DNA from: Amoebidium appalachense
Lineage: Eukaryota; Ichthyosporea
Assembly (NCBI GenBank): GCA_963693365.1
Contig: CAVNZM010000015.1
Coordinates: 1-64,000, forward strand
Direction: 5' to 3'
Length of the DNA stretch: 64,000 nt
Shown here: positions 1-17,008 of the stretch, piece by piece
Layout: each line of letters starts with the position of its first letter
How positions within the stretch are numbered: the stretch's first letter is position 1
Made by a program: the position numbers and the translations under genes
The notes under the pieces: generated by a model
What the model saw: the letters and a program-made list of their open reading frames with translations, nothing else
What the model was told of the DNA's origin: nothing
The model's database searches: none

Positions 1-1718
<1,718 letters not shown>

Positions 1719-1804
1719 GTTTGGCTATGCCAAACCTCTTCTCCCTACTACTCTTTTAGTACCGAACCTCATTGTTGTATCTTTGCCCGAAAGTTCCTCC
1801 CCCC

Positions 1805-1862
<58 letters not shown>

Positions 1863-2225
1863 ACAAAAAAAAAAAAAAAAGAAAAAGCCCAAAAAAGGGC
1901 CTAATATACGAAAAGAACTTTCATAGATTTCATACAGCAATTGGGGTGGATTTTTTCCTTCTGTAACCTGCAACCTATGGTGATAGAGTGGGGCCATATT
2001 TTCTTCCATCTACCACAACAAAATGTAGTGAATTGCCCGATTTTTATTTCTTCTTTATGTATGGTGGGGCCGATTTACTACAGCAGAACTTTAGTATCTT
2101 TTGTTCATATTCGTTTGTACATTTCGAGTTTCTGAGGACAGGTTTCCCAGACTCGTATCCACATCAAGATGAATAAAACCTCTATCCAAACATGTCGTGT
2201 GACCATGTCCCTCCCTCCCCACCCC

Positions 2226-2256
<31 letters not shown>

Positions 2257-2876
2257 AAAAAAAAAAAGCCCCAAAAAGGGCTTAATATACGAAAAGAACT
2301 TTCATAGATTTCATACGTTGGGGTGATTTTTTCCTTCTGTAACCTGCAACCTATGGTGATAGAGTGGGGCCAAATTTTCTTCCATCTCCCACAACAAAAT
2401 GTAGTGAATCAGTTGAATTTCTGAGAACAGGTTTCCGAGCCTCGTGTAGCAGACGAAAAATGAGAATTAAACAGCCTCTAAACATATGATTTGACTGTGT
2501 CACCCCCCCTCCCCCCCCCCCCCCCCCCCCCCCCCTCCCTTTTCTTTTTCCCTACTACCAGAACAAAACGTAGTGAATCATTTTCCATTGTTTTGTATAT
2601 GTAGTGCTAGAGCTGCCACAACCGTATATTGAATCATTTCTTTTTTGTAATACATTTACGACCTTATTTCCATTGTTTTGTACATTTTGAGTTTCTGAGA
2701 ACAGGTTAGACACGTGTGCCAGATAAACAAACAGAATAAAAACAGCCTCTATTCACATGACTTCGTGTGACCATGTCTATCCCCCCCCCCCCCCCCCCCC
2801 CCCCAACTCCTCCCTTAAGAAAAAAAAAAAAAAAACAAAAAAAAAAACCCTAATCTACCCCCACCCCCCCTCCTCC

Positions 2877-2880
<4 letters not shown>
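1719..2880. repeat. rDNA intergenic spacer, three degenerate modules with C-tracts
   Basis: Immediately downstream of 28S lie long C-tracts (about 1806-1861, 2222-2246, 2505-2535, 2780-2804), each followed by A-runs or by unique sequence. A block starting TTAATATACGAAAAGAAC occurs at about 1902 and 2282 and is about 130 bp long. A second block, GAGTTTCTGAGRACAGG followed by a stretch ending near GTGACCATGTC, occurs at about 2122, 2422 and 2690. So three degenerate direct-repeat modules of about 300 bp make up the proximal spacer. No coding potential is seen. The Pol I terminator probably lies here but I cannot identify it. Confidence 0.8.
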
Positions 2881-2909
<29 letters not shown>

Positions 2910-3129
2910 TATGACCTGAAGTGCTAAAGTGGGGCATCCAAATCTCTCTTCTGCCAAAAAACAATCTTGTTTTTTTCCCCCCCCCCCCCCCCCCCCCCCC
3001 CGGGGGGGGGGGGGGGGGGGGGAAGATTTATGCAGCAATGTTTTATAGTCGTTTAAGCACCGAAGGGAGGTGGGGAATGAAGGGAAACCGAACTGGGGAA
3101 GGGGAAGGGGTGGATCATAACAGAGGAGG

Positions 3130-6400
<3,271 letters not shown>

Positions 6401-6410
6401 CACACACAGG

Positions 6411-6454
<44 letters not shown>

Positions 6455-6473
6455 ACACAGGCACACACACACA

Positions 6474-6552
<79 letters not shown>

Positions 6553-6600
6553 CCCCCCCCCCCCCCCCCACACACCCCCCCCAAAAAAATAAAAAAATAA

Positions 6601-6635
6601 AAAAGGTGGAAACATAAAAACGGTTCGGGAAACAG

Positions 6636-6683
<48 letters not shown>

Positions 6684-6795
6684 CGTGCCCCCCCCCCCCC
6701 CCCCCCCCCCCCCACACACACACCCCCCCAAAAAAATAGAAAAATAAAAAAGATGGAAACATAAAAACGGTTCGGGAAACAGGCACACACACACA

Positions 6796-6840
<45 letters not shown>

Positions 6841-6968
6841 CGTGCCCCCCCCCCCCCCCCCCCCCACACACACCCCCCAAAAAAATAAAAAAATAAAAAA
6901 GGTGGAAAGGTGGAAACATAAAAACGGTTCGGGAAACAGGCACACACACACAGACACACACACAAACA

Positions 6969-7043
<75 letters not shown>

Positions 7044-7130
7044 CCCCCCCCCCCCCCCCCCCCCACACACACCCCCCCAAAAAAATAAAAAAATAAAAAG
7101 GTGGAAACATAAAAACGGTTCGGGAAACAG

Positions 7131-7210
<80 letters not shown>

Positions 7211-7333
7211 CCCCCCCCCCCCCCCCCCCCACACACACCCCCCCACCCCCCCAAAAAAATAAAAAAATAAAAAGGTGGAAACATAAAAACGGTTCGGGAA
7301 ACAGGCACACACACACAGACACACACACAAACA

Positions 7334-7414
<81 letters not shown>

Positions 7415-7505
7415 CGTGCCCCCCCCCCCCCCCCCCCCCACACACACCCCCCCAAAAAAATAAAAAAATAAAAAGGTGGAAACATAAAAACGGTTCGGGA
7501 AACAG

Positions 7506-7587
<82 letters not shown>

Positions 7588-7726
7588 CGTGCCCCCCCCC
7601 CCCCCCCCCCCACACACACCCCCCCACCCCCCCAAAAAAATAAAAAAATAAAAAGGTGGAAACATAAAAACGGTTCGGGAAACAGGCACACACACACAGA
7701 GACACACACCCACACACACACAAACA

Positions 7727-7819
<93 letters not shown>

Positions 7820-7880
7820 ACCCCCCCCCAAAACAATAAAAAAATAAAAAGGTGGAAACATAAAAACGGTTCGGGAAACA
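6601..7880 (+). repeat. rDNA spacer subrepeat family B, 8 copies
   Basis: A second subrepeat replaces family A. Its core is GGTGGAAACATAAAAACGG followed by TTCGGGAAACAGG, then (CA)n with occasional CAGA interruptions, ACGTGC, a C-tract, a short CA run, more C and A-rich sequence. Copies start near 6605, 6752, 6909, 7101, 7276, 7476, 7656 and 7852. The last copy is truncated and runs straight into the 3' end of the 5S gene. Family B shares the GGTGGAAA.ATAAAAACG element with family A, so one arose from the other. Confidence 0.93.
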
Positions 7881-7890
7881 AAAGGCAAAA
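7880..7890 (-). terminator. Pol III T-run terminator of the 5S gene
   Basis: On the minus strand the 5S 3' end is followed at once by TTTT, then GCC, then a second TTTT. This is a standard short Pol III termination signal. The second run lies in the truncated last family-B subrepeat. Confidence 0.75.
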
Positions 7891-8008
7891 GATTACAGCA
7901 CGTGGTATTCCCGCGTGGTCCCCCACCGCAGTACTAACCACGCCCATAGCAGTTTAACTTCCCAGATCGGACGAGATGGGGTGCTTTCTGCTAGGTATGG
8001 CCGTAACC
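7891..8008 (-). rRNA. 5S rRNA, linked to rDNA and inverted
   Basis: The reverse complement is a complete 5S rRNA of about 118 nt. It begins GGTTACGGCCATACC, contains GTTAAACTGCTATGGGCGTG and the internal promoter region with GGTGGGGGACCACGCGGG, and ends GTGCTGTAATC. The two ends are complementary, as expected for helix I (GGTTACGGC with GCTGTAATC). It is read toward the 28S gene, opposite to the Pol I unit. Linked 5S genes in either orientation are known from many fungi and protists. Being intact in sequence, it is probably functional. Confidence 0.96.
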
Positions 8009-8775
8009 AACAGCTGCTATAAAGAAGAGGGTGTTATGCTTTACAAAAACACGGAGTTTTGTGCCATATGAAAGAATGGAGCTCTCTCTCCACGTTTTTT
8101 ACATAGGCCAGAATGGAAGGACGTGTAAATAAATAAATAAGACAAGTGAGGAGGGAGATCAGTGAAAAGACTGTGTGAAGGAAGAGTGTTCAAACGCGGG
8201 TCTTTTATTCTCTTCAGAAGCGTGGCTGGTTTGATCTGGTTTGCCAGCGAAGCGCAATCACGAAATTTTCAAACCGGATTGATTTCAATGATGGATGGCA
8301 ATCCAGATCCGATTTCAAATGGCAATCCATAATGCCGCAATTCCTTTGCAAGCAGCGATGCCAATCCTTCAGAATTCAGTCGATCACAAGCCACCAAGTC
8401 AAACGCTGCGCTCCATAAATGAACCGGCAGGCAACCAGCAAAAAATAAGGCAATATGGTGGTCAATTTAAGTCAATATGCGTGTAAAAAACACAGTGAAA
8501 AGTGCAAAAATCATTATGGCATTCCAAAATGCAGTCCCCCTGGCGCCCGCGCGGAAGACCCAAAATGCCTGTGTAGTCCAGACCGCAATAACGAATTCCA
8601 GGTATTGCTGATTGTGAGGCGGTATGACAAAGTTTAGTGCAATCTTGCGCTTGAAAGCATCCCTTTATTGTACAGTGCTTCGGCGGTATGACAATATTGG
8701 CTGGCGATCAAGCAATTGAAAGAACTTAAATTTTGGCAGTGCCCACAACTTGCGCTGTTGGTTTCAAAGGCAAAA
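8009..8775. other. Unique spacer beyond the 5S gene, no gene seen
   Basis: This is moderately AT-rich DNA without the C/CA tracts of the rDNA spacer. A short local repetition of CAATCCAGATCCGATTTC / GGCAATCCA is visible near 8285-8335. Small ORFs at 8295-8486 and 8455-8637 have no recognisable domain and are not supported as genes. Confidence 0.5.
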
Positions 8776-8965
8776 CTGTATGTATGCACTCAAGAAATTG
8801 ATGCAGACCTCTAGAGATTTGCCTTCAGGCGGCTAGGCACACTGTATGTATGCATTCAAGAAATTGATGCAGACCTCTAGAGTGTTTTGCCCATCCGCCA
8901 CCCTTCTGGCGTTTAGGTACCGCTGTATGTATGCACTCATGTGCAGACCTCTAGAGTGCTATGCC
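8776..8965 (+). repeat. Three-copy tandem repeat
   Basis: The string CTGTATGTATGCAYTCA, followed by AAATTGATGCAGACCTCTAG, occurs near 8777 and 8842. A shortened third copy near 8931 lacks the AAATTGA part. Spacing is about 65-90 bp. The sequence between copies also resembles itself (GCCTTCAGGCGGCTAGGCAC versus GCCACCCTTCTGGCGTTTAG). No gene is associated. Confidence 0.8.
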
Positions 8966-10300
8966 TATCCGTCATTGTGGGCGAAGAGCGGCTCATACAA
9001 TAGGATTCATTGCAGATAACGGAGAGCTCGTCCCTATTTAAAAACTAGGTACCCGCACTCCATACTCTGAATGGCTCCGCTCAGTCTCGCTTCTTTGGTT
9101 TCGCACTGTGCAAGCCAAATCGTGAATGAGCAATTGTATTCCTAATACTGTCGATAATGAACAAACACATACTAGTACAGAACCTCATCATTGGCACTTG
9201 CCATTCATTTTGGGTCTTTCTATTTCCATTATCCGACTTTGCCCCATCCGACTTTATATACTAATATCTCAAATAGCATATATTTTATTTGTGCAAATTT
9301 CTTATAAGAACATTCCATTCACGTCTTCTAAGAAATTACGGCCCTCTAAATTTGAAGAAGCCAGCTAGAGTCTCTTAAGAGAATAGTCTTATGATCTTAT
9401 CACCACGATACAACAAACTCGTGAACAACTCGTTCTCACTATTAATTAAGACAGATGTAATGTAACTTAATATTTCGATTCAAACAGGTTTATCCAACTC
9501 AAATAGATTAACTCTAAGCAAATAAATTTACCCTACTCAAACAGGTTCAAATTTATCATACCTATAAATTAACAAGGTAAGGTACCTGTTTCTTCATAGG
9601 TTTAGAAAGGACTCTGATTTGATAATTTCTTTCAAAATCCATTAGTTAGAGTACACCTTAAAACGATACCTTGATGTAAGAGTAGAGAGAAGTCGCGAGA
9701 AAGGTTCGTTTATACTGAGCAATTTTCACCGAAAAGTTTACACCGAGAAGCTTGTACTGTGGAGTTCCACCGAGGAGTTTGTACTGTAAAGTTCGTTTAA
9801 ATCTAGGAGTTTGTAATGTGAAGTCTCCACCGCTACCACTCAGAGCATACTATCTCTAAGTTCAAAGCTTCGGTGCTGGAATCTAGCCTCCTAAATCTTC
9901 GGTGCTTCAATGCGTTAGCAATAACTAAGCTTGTTTAGAACTAGGCTATTGCATAATTATTCAATGAACTGTTACGTTTTCTTTCAAAGATGGCTGTTTC
10001 CAAGCCTACTTTCTTGTTGTCTCCGCATTGAAACGTCTTTAGAAAGTCGGGCTAGAAGGAAAGCGGGAACGGGAAAAAGGCAAAAAAAATTGAACGAACT
10101 TTTTTTTTTTTTTTTTTTTCCCTTCTTCCCTGTTTTTCTTTTTTTCTTCCCTGTTTTTCTTTGTCCCTTCCTCCGCCCTTTTATTGCGTTCATTTGCCCT
10201 CATTTGTCCTTGAAAATATATGAGGATGCCCTGATAAAACCAGGTCTTTTTATATATATGTAGTTCTTCTCTCCAGGCCCTGGGCGCCAGTGGGTCGCGG
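8966..10300. other. AT-rich unique DNA, no supported gene
   Basis: AT-rich sequence. An 80-codon ORF (9126-9368, plus) has no recognisable domain, and nothing near it looks like a splice junction. Short local repetitions occur: CTCAAATAGATTAA-like motifs near 9480-9550 and GAG(T/C)TTGTACTGT near 9740-9800. A pyrimidine tract lies at 10100-10170. I see no transposon ends. Confidence 0.45.
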
Positions 10301-10303
10301 ATT

Positions 10304-10530
10304 TTTTTTTCCCTTTTCCCCTGCCCGGCTTTGCCTGGGGCGAAGTCGGGCACCAGATGCGGGAGTGCTAATAGGAGTGCTAATACTTGATTGACATAGC
10401 CGCGCCGATCTGAAATTTTTTCCCTTTTCCCCTGCCCGGCTTTGCCTGGGGCGAAGTCGGGCACCAGATGCGGGAGTGCTAATAGGAGTGCTAATACTTG
10501 ATTGACATAGCCGCGCCGATCTGAAAATTG
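10304..10530 (+). repeat. Tandem duplication, period about 111 bp
   Basis: Two nearly identical 111-bp units start near 10304 and 10415. Each contains a T-run, CCCTTTTCCCCTGCCCGGC, an inverted copy of the hairpin repeat found at 10.8-11.5 kb, GGAGTGCTAATAGGAGTGC, and TTGACATAGCCGCGCCGATC. Both strands are open across the duplication, but only because of the repeat. Confidence 0.9.
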
Positions 10531-10834
10531 CCAATCACCTTGGGCGTTAGTGTGCCAGACTGCCAGTCCTTTTCATTTCGATTTTCCATTTGTTAGCGTA
10601 AACCAGCATTCGTTGCACTAGTACTGGTTTCTTTTGCCACAGAATTCATATATCCGTATAAAAAACATATCCATAAGGCAGCTTCGTCACTAACAGGCGC
10701 AAGTAAAGTGAGCAAGTAAGAACTCCAGCAATAAATTCCGTTGCGCCTATTGCTTATTACGCACTGCCTGCTTGCTTGCAAGAATAAAAAAGGAAAAGTC
10801 TACGACTTCAGCGACTAAACCAGCAATGGATTGA

Positions 10835-11490
10835 ATCCGACTTCGCCCCGAACCTTGCAATTGATTCATCAGCGTGGTCGATTCCAATCATTATGCAAAT
10901 ACTAGCCTGAGTGAGTACACAGGGTAAAGGCTGTGGGGAAAAAAAGGAGGGGTCACTTGGCCGCTCTTTTTCAGGAAGTACCGAACCTCCCTCAGGTCAC
11001 TTGGCCGCTCTTTTTCTAAAGCCCGACTTCGCCCTAGGCAAAGTCGGGAAGTAGGATCACTCGGATTCACTCGGATTGACATTACTGCTCTTTTTTTTAA
11101 TGCCCGACTTCGCCCCAGGCAAAGTCAGGAAGTACCGAACCTTGCTCACATCACTGGTGGGGATTTTTTTTTTTTAGCCCGACTTCGCCCCAGGCATAAG
11201 TCCCCCAGGCAAAGTCGGGAAGTAGGATCACTCAAAATTGACATTACATTACAACAATCACTCAAAATTGACATTACATTACAACATTACCTTACCGCGC
11301 CCGACTTCGCCCCAGGCAAAGTCGGGGAGTAGGATCACTCAGTTTCACTCAGGAGTCAGATTATTAATTTTGCCGTTCTTTTTTTAAGCCCGACTTCTCC
11401 CCAGGCAAAGTTGGGAAGTACACTCAAAATGACTTCATTACTGCAATTTTTTTTTTCCCGCTTCGCCCCAGGCAAAGTCGGGAAGCCCGA
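10835..11490 (+). repeat. Clustered hairpin-forming short repeat
   Basis: A 27-bp imperfect palindrome beginning CCCGACTTCGCCCC and ending GGCAAAGTCGGG recurs near 11022, 11102, 11178 (expanded), 11302 and 11389. Partial copies lie near 10838 and 11459, and inverted copies at 10323 and 10434. Many copies are followed by AAGTAGGATCACTC or AAGTACCGAACC and preceded by a T-run. Each can fold into a stem of about 8-11 bp. No ORF is present. Confidence 0.85.
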
Positions 11491-12110
11491 AATTTCATAA
11501 TGAATTTTGTTCTATTATATCTGGGGATTACGACAGAGCTAAGTCCCTAAACCTTAAGACTGTTGCCTCTAAGACTGACTTTTTCATTGTTTTTAGTTCT
11601 CAATTATTTATAGAAACCGTGAGAACCTTTACTCTTTTACTCTGATCCTTTGCCTATTCAAATCTTCATTTTGTCACACTGAACACGATTGTTTAGTATC
11701 TTTGTTGCGTAGTTTTTGCACGTTTTTATTGCACTTACCAGCTCATCAGACCAGTCTGGTGGCACAGTCCACGATATGTTAAATACTCTTCAAATACAGT
11801 CATCTACAAGGCTTCGTCATCTACAAGGCTTCACCTGCGAACGACTTCCTCAGAACTTCAAGGGTTTTCTTCGGGTATACTTCCATCTTTTTGTGTGCCG
11901 GGTACTTGGGTCTTCTTTTTTTTTTCTTCCCTGTGCTCAGCTCAGCAGTTATTCGTTTCTTTTATGTTGGTGACTGCACTTACAACGAACAAAAGCAAAG
12001 CAGCAAAGCACTGACATGACTGACATGGATGGATTATCGGGAGCATGGCAGTGTGCATAGGCCCCAACCAAAGGATGCACTCAGTGCACCCATTATCTCA
12101 TTGTGTGCAT
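11491..12110. other. Unique DNA, no supported gene
   Basis: Nothing recognisable. The 85-codon ORF at 11716-11973 has no domain, and its reading frame includes a local direct duplication (CATCTACAAGGCTTC, near 11803-11830). Confidence 0.4.
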
Positions 12111-12160
12111 CGTTGTGTGGTGGTGGTGGTGGTGGTGGTGGTGGTGGTGGTGGTGGTGGT

Positions 12161-12214
<54 letters not shown>

Positions 12215-12572
12215 CTGAGGCAGGATATGGGCAGACCGTGGGGGGGATGGGGAGGTAGGGAAGGTGAGGTAGGGAAGGAGGGAGGGGAAGGGGGAAGCCG
12301 CCGGGAAGAGGGGGAAAGGACTTGGAGGGATATGGGCAGAAGGGGGGGGGGAGGGCAAGGGGGGGGGGGGGGGGGGGAAAGGTGGAAGCCGGGGGGGAAA
12401 GGAGGTGAAAAGGGGAGAGGGGGGGGGGGGGGGGGGAGAGGGGAGGGGGGGGGGGGGAGAGGTTAATGCCTGCTAATAATCAAAAATGCCTGGGTGGTTG
12501 AGCGAGGTGACTGCCTGAGTGGTTGGGAGGGAGGGACCAGGTGTGTGTGTGTGTGTGTGTGTGTGTCTGTAG

Positions 12573-12606
<34 letters not shown>

Positions 12607-12879
12607 ATGTGTGCACGTATGTGTGTGTGTGTTTTTGTGTGAGTGCGAGTGTGTGCGCGTTTGCGTGTGGGCGTGTGTGCGTGTGTACGTGCGTGCTTGC
12701 CTGTGTGTGTGTGTGTTTTGTGTGTCTGACACCATCGAGTTGGGTGCCACATGTCCATGATGTTGCACTTGGTCTCCCCGGTTTCCATGATAGCTCGTAT
12801 GTGTGTCGGTTGTGCTTGCTAATCGAACCGGGCAGCAGGGCGGGGCACAGAGGGGGTCGGGAGAGGAATGTACGTGTAT

Positions 12880-12932
<53 letters not shown>

Positions 12933-13078
12933 GGTGTGCGATGAGTGTGTGGGGGAAGTGAGAGGGGGCGGAGCCAGAGGGGTGGTTTATGTTTGTGTGC
13001 GTGCGTGTCATGTTTGGGTTGGGGGGCTGGGGTGGGGTGGGTGGGGGGGGGGGGGGGGGGGGGCTGGGGTGGGGTGGG

Positions 13079-13110
<32 letters not shown>

Positions 13111-13483
13111 ACCTTGGTTATGTTGGTTATGTAGGCATTGCCGGATATGTCCCGGTTGACCTTGAACGTGGGTATAAGCGTGATTGGCCCTGCAAGCCCC
13201 ATCCAGTCAGTCACTGCCATATCTTTGAAACCCCCCCCCTCCCTCGCCCAAACACACACAAGAGAGTGTGCAGAATAAGCAGAGCGCATCCTCATTGGGT
13301 GGCCAAATCTCCACAGTGCCCGAGTTTCAAGAGAGAGTGTGTGTGGGCGGGAGAGGGGGACAGGGGAGAGGGGGGGGGGGGGGGGGGGGGGGTAATGAGA
13401 GAGAGAGAGAGCCTGTAGGAGAGAGAGAGAGAGAACAGGCCGATGATTGTTAACAGCTCAAATCCCCCCCCCCCCCCCCCCCA

Positions 13484-13522
<39 letters not shown>

Positions 13523-14150
13523 CACACACCGTTCGCACATGCACACATATAACACACATGAGCCAATCGGGGGAGTGGGGGTGGGGGGGGGGGGGGGGGG
13601 GGGGGACGATTGTTTGAATTATTTTTCTTGCCTATCTCGTTACCTTCATCGAGTTGCAATGCCATAGTAGCTACATCTGTATTTGTCCTACATCTGTATT
13701 TGTCGTGGCCAACCATTTAGTATATGCGTACAGAAATTCTTGGCATGAAAATAGAGAGGGCCAGGGCAAGAGGAGAGGAAGAGGGAGGGAGGGAGGGAGG
13801 GAGGGAGGGAGGGAGGGAGGGAGGGAGGGAGGGAGGGAGGGAGGGAGGGAGGGAGGGAGGGAGGGAGGGAGGGAAGGAGGGAGGGAGGGCGGAGGGAGGG
13901 AGGGACGGAGGGAGGAAGGGAGGGAGGGGGGGAGGGGGAGGGGGAGGGAGGGAGGGAGGGAGGGAGGGAGGGAGGGAGGGAGGGAGGGAGGGAGGGAGGG
14001 AGGGAGGGAGGGAGGGAGGGAGGGAGGGCATGGGAGGGAGTGTGCGAGCGCGTGTGTGTATGTATTGTGTGTACGTTGGAGAGAGGGGGGAGGAAGGGGG
14101 GGGGGGGGGGGGTTGTTCATACCACGAGTAGGTCATCACTGTTGTCCCGC
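12111..14150 (+). repeat. (TGG)n, long G-tracts, (GT)n and (GGGA)n block
   Basis: A low-complexity block: (GGT)n at 12118-12162 running into a G-tract to about 12214; further G-tracts near 12360-12377, 12420-12458, 12895-12931, 13045-13065, 13080-13108, 13370-13392 and 13582-13606; (GT)n at 12540-12605 and (CA)n at 13488-13520. A (GAGG)n tract of about 250 bp runs from 13772 to 14028. A possible minus-strand exon (13109-13186, CAG acceptor, AAG|GTTGCC donor) is open in two frames and is too weak to call. Confidence 0.85.
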
Positions 14151-14163
14151 TTTGGCCTCCCAC

Positions 14164-14306
14164 CTGTATGGTAGTCGAGGTGCCCCCTGCATTGCGTGAG
14201 CATTGATTGAACCCTTATCAACAAGCATTTCAAACGGGGAATGTGCAATTACTTCTTTGGACACAAGTGACAATTGACCGGCTAGGACAAACAGACACGT
14301 ATACAT
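14164..14306 (-). CDS. Candidate first exon of an unrecognised gene (weak)
   Basis: A 143-nt stretch, 47 codons plus two bases, runs from an ATG to a good donor (ACAG|GTGGGAG) on the minus strand. It begins MYTCLFVLAGQLSLVSKEV, which could be a short signal peptide or membrane anchor, and continues with ordinary, non-repetitive residues ending in LPYR. It sits as a complex island between G-tracts, as the proven exons in this window do. I found no convincing next exon downstream, so this may be chance. The product is unknown. Confidence 0.3.
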
Positions 14307-14309
14307 GGT

Positions 14310-14340
14310 AGGGGTAGAGTAGAGAATGGAAGAGGAGGGG

Positions 14341-14377
<37 letters not shown>

Positions 14378-16939
14378 GGGGTTGCTGATGATGGCTATCA
14401 AGTCTTAAGAGCACTAAATAGTGGAGGAAGGGCAAGAGAAAAATGCTGAAGGGTGGAGACGGAGGGGGGAAGGGGGGGGTCGGAGACGGTGTGTGGAAAG
14501 CAAGGATTTTAGAAAGCACCTGCTCGGAGGTGATGAGAAAGAGGTGGTGGGAGGGAGCAGATTATTGCCAGACAAGTAACGAGGTGCCGGGGCACAGCGC
14601 TGGTAGCTGGGGAAGGAGCTGGGGGGGAAGGGGGAGGGATATATGCGTGTGAGGGTTGATATGACGAACACATTAAACGACAAAGAAAACGACCACAACA
14701 ACGGGGGGTTAGTACACACACACACACATTCATTCAAGAACATACACACAATACACAATCAGTCACCCAATAACTCACTCAGATGCCTGCACACGCACAC
14801 ATACATGGGCACGCGAACTATTACAATACACGAACATGCGTAAGTTTGCACTAATCGACCACGCACGCACACAAGCGTGCACACACACACCATCCACATA
14901 CCCAGTTCTCTTCCTCTCTCCTTCCAACTTCCCTCATCCCATGCACATTCAATTCACGAGTGCAAACACACACGCTTTCCCCACACCCACCTGTATGTGG
15001 TATTGGCATTGGTCCTTTCACCGCCTGTGTCTGCACGTCTGCGATATCCACCGACCGCACAGCGAAAAACCATCCCGCCACATCTCTTTTCCTTTCATGT
15101 TCAAACAACCCTCCCTTGCTTTCCACTGGAGGCAGATCCCCACCGTGACCCAGTGGGATAACCGGTCCATCCTACCCATCCACACCCAAAGGGGTCGACG
15201 GTTGCCTGGGGTGTGGGGGTGGGGGTTGGGTGGCTTTGGGAAGGGGGGGGGGGGGGGGGGGGGGGGAGTTGGGGGAAGGGACGGGGTGTTAAGAGAGAGA
15301 AGTGGGTGGGGGAGGGGGAAGGAGAGGGAGAGGGGGAGAGAGAAGAGCGAAGGAGAGCGAGAGAGAGAGGGGCGCGGGGGGAGGGGGGGGTGGGGGGGGG
15401 GGGGGGGGAGGATGGGAAAAAAAGAGAATAATTAGTCAAGCAAAAATACCTGCCGTGTTGCCCAACAATAGGAATCCAGTAGTTGTCTATGCTCAGGGGT
15501 GTGTGCAGAACACACCTACAGAGCTCCCTCCTCAAAACATGCCGCATGCTTTCAACCACATACACCGGTTTGCAATTCACGTCATGTTTGTAGTTTTGTG
15601 GCTTACACACACACGCACACACACCCCCTCACATATGAAGATAAAAATGTATGGAGACCCAAAATACACCAGGGAAAAAGAAAATGTGCCAGTTCTAGCA
15701 CATGCATGTGTAGCATAAATGATACACACCTGCAAACAAGATTTATGGTACAGTGAAGGACAGGAGGAAGAAGAAGTGCTGGGGATAAGAATGGATTCTC
15801 ATTGTGTTGTGCACACATGATAACACGACTCCACAGGCAAGCAGAGGGAGGGAGGAGGACTGTGCGGCAGATAAGAAGAGTGAGAAATGGAATGAGGAAT
15901 GGAGTGCACATCTGAAAGCAACCTCCATTCTCCATACGTGTGCATGCTTGCTCGTGCATACATGTGCTTGTTTGAGAGTGCTTTATAAAAAACAGAAAGA
16001 AATGGGGGGGGGGAGAGAAGGGGGGCCGGGGGAGGGGGGGATTGCTCACGTGTCAACGATACGTGTGTGTCTGTGTGTGCGCAGTGCGAAGTGCAAACAT
16101 ATCTGGGCACCCACAACTGACCTTTGCAACTCATAGAGAGGGGCATACAGGAAAATAAGCAAGGTAAGTGTTTGACCTACCTACGTGCCTGCTGTATTTT
16201 AAAATTGCCGGTCCACATCACTATGCCGCAACCTGTGGGTATAGCACGTCAGAAAAGCAAAAGGTGCGATGTACATGTCACTTGAAAGCGTTTACATTGT
16301 CCATGTACAGTGAGCACAAGTATTGGCTCACATAGACATTTCATTAGCCAGTGCACACACAAAGAGCACATCACAGAGTGAGTGGAGGTTAATGTTAAGG
16401 GGATAATTGCCATAGAGGTTAGCCGATGCTGGGGAGGGGCAGGAGGTGCCCAGGGGCGCAAGAAGTCGGGTGGGAGACAGAACGACAAAAGAAACGGGGG
16501 GGGGGGGGGGGGGGGGGGGAGGGGAGGGAGGAGGCAATGATGTATGTGTGTGTGTGTTCAATGAGCAAAGAAGACAGGTTGGCAGATTGAGAAGAGAGGA
16601 GGGAGAAAATTGGGGGGGTGGAGCGCAGGACATCGGGGGGGGGGGGGGGGGGGGGGGGGGGGAGGGGATACACAGTGCCTATTCCTAGTCCATGTCGTTC
16701 GAGGCAGGTCCTCAACTCCTCCGAGGCACAAGAGCATGTGGTGACATGCCCAAAACAGTACGTGTTGTATGGGGCAGCTGGGCTGGCTGTGTACGTGTTC
16801 GCGCGCGCGCGCGCGCATGTGTGTGTGTGTCGGTGTGTGTGTGTGCACGTATGTCGGTGTGTGTATGTTGGGCGCGTGCACATGTATGTGTGTGTGTGTG
16901 CGTATGTGTGTGTGTCTGTGTGTGTGTGTGTGTCTGTGT

Positions 16940-17008
<69 letters not shown>

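Noticed and set aside
9126-9368. 80-codon ORF in AT-rich DNA
   Set aside because: No domain, no splice context and a high chance expectation in AT-rich sequence.
13109-13186. Possible exon on the minus strand (TLIPTFKVNRDISGNAY)
   Set aside because: It has an acceptor and a donor but is open in two frames over only 26 codons, and no neighbouring exon fits in phase.
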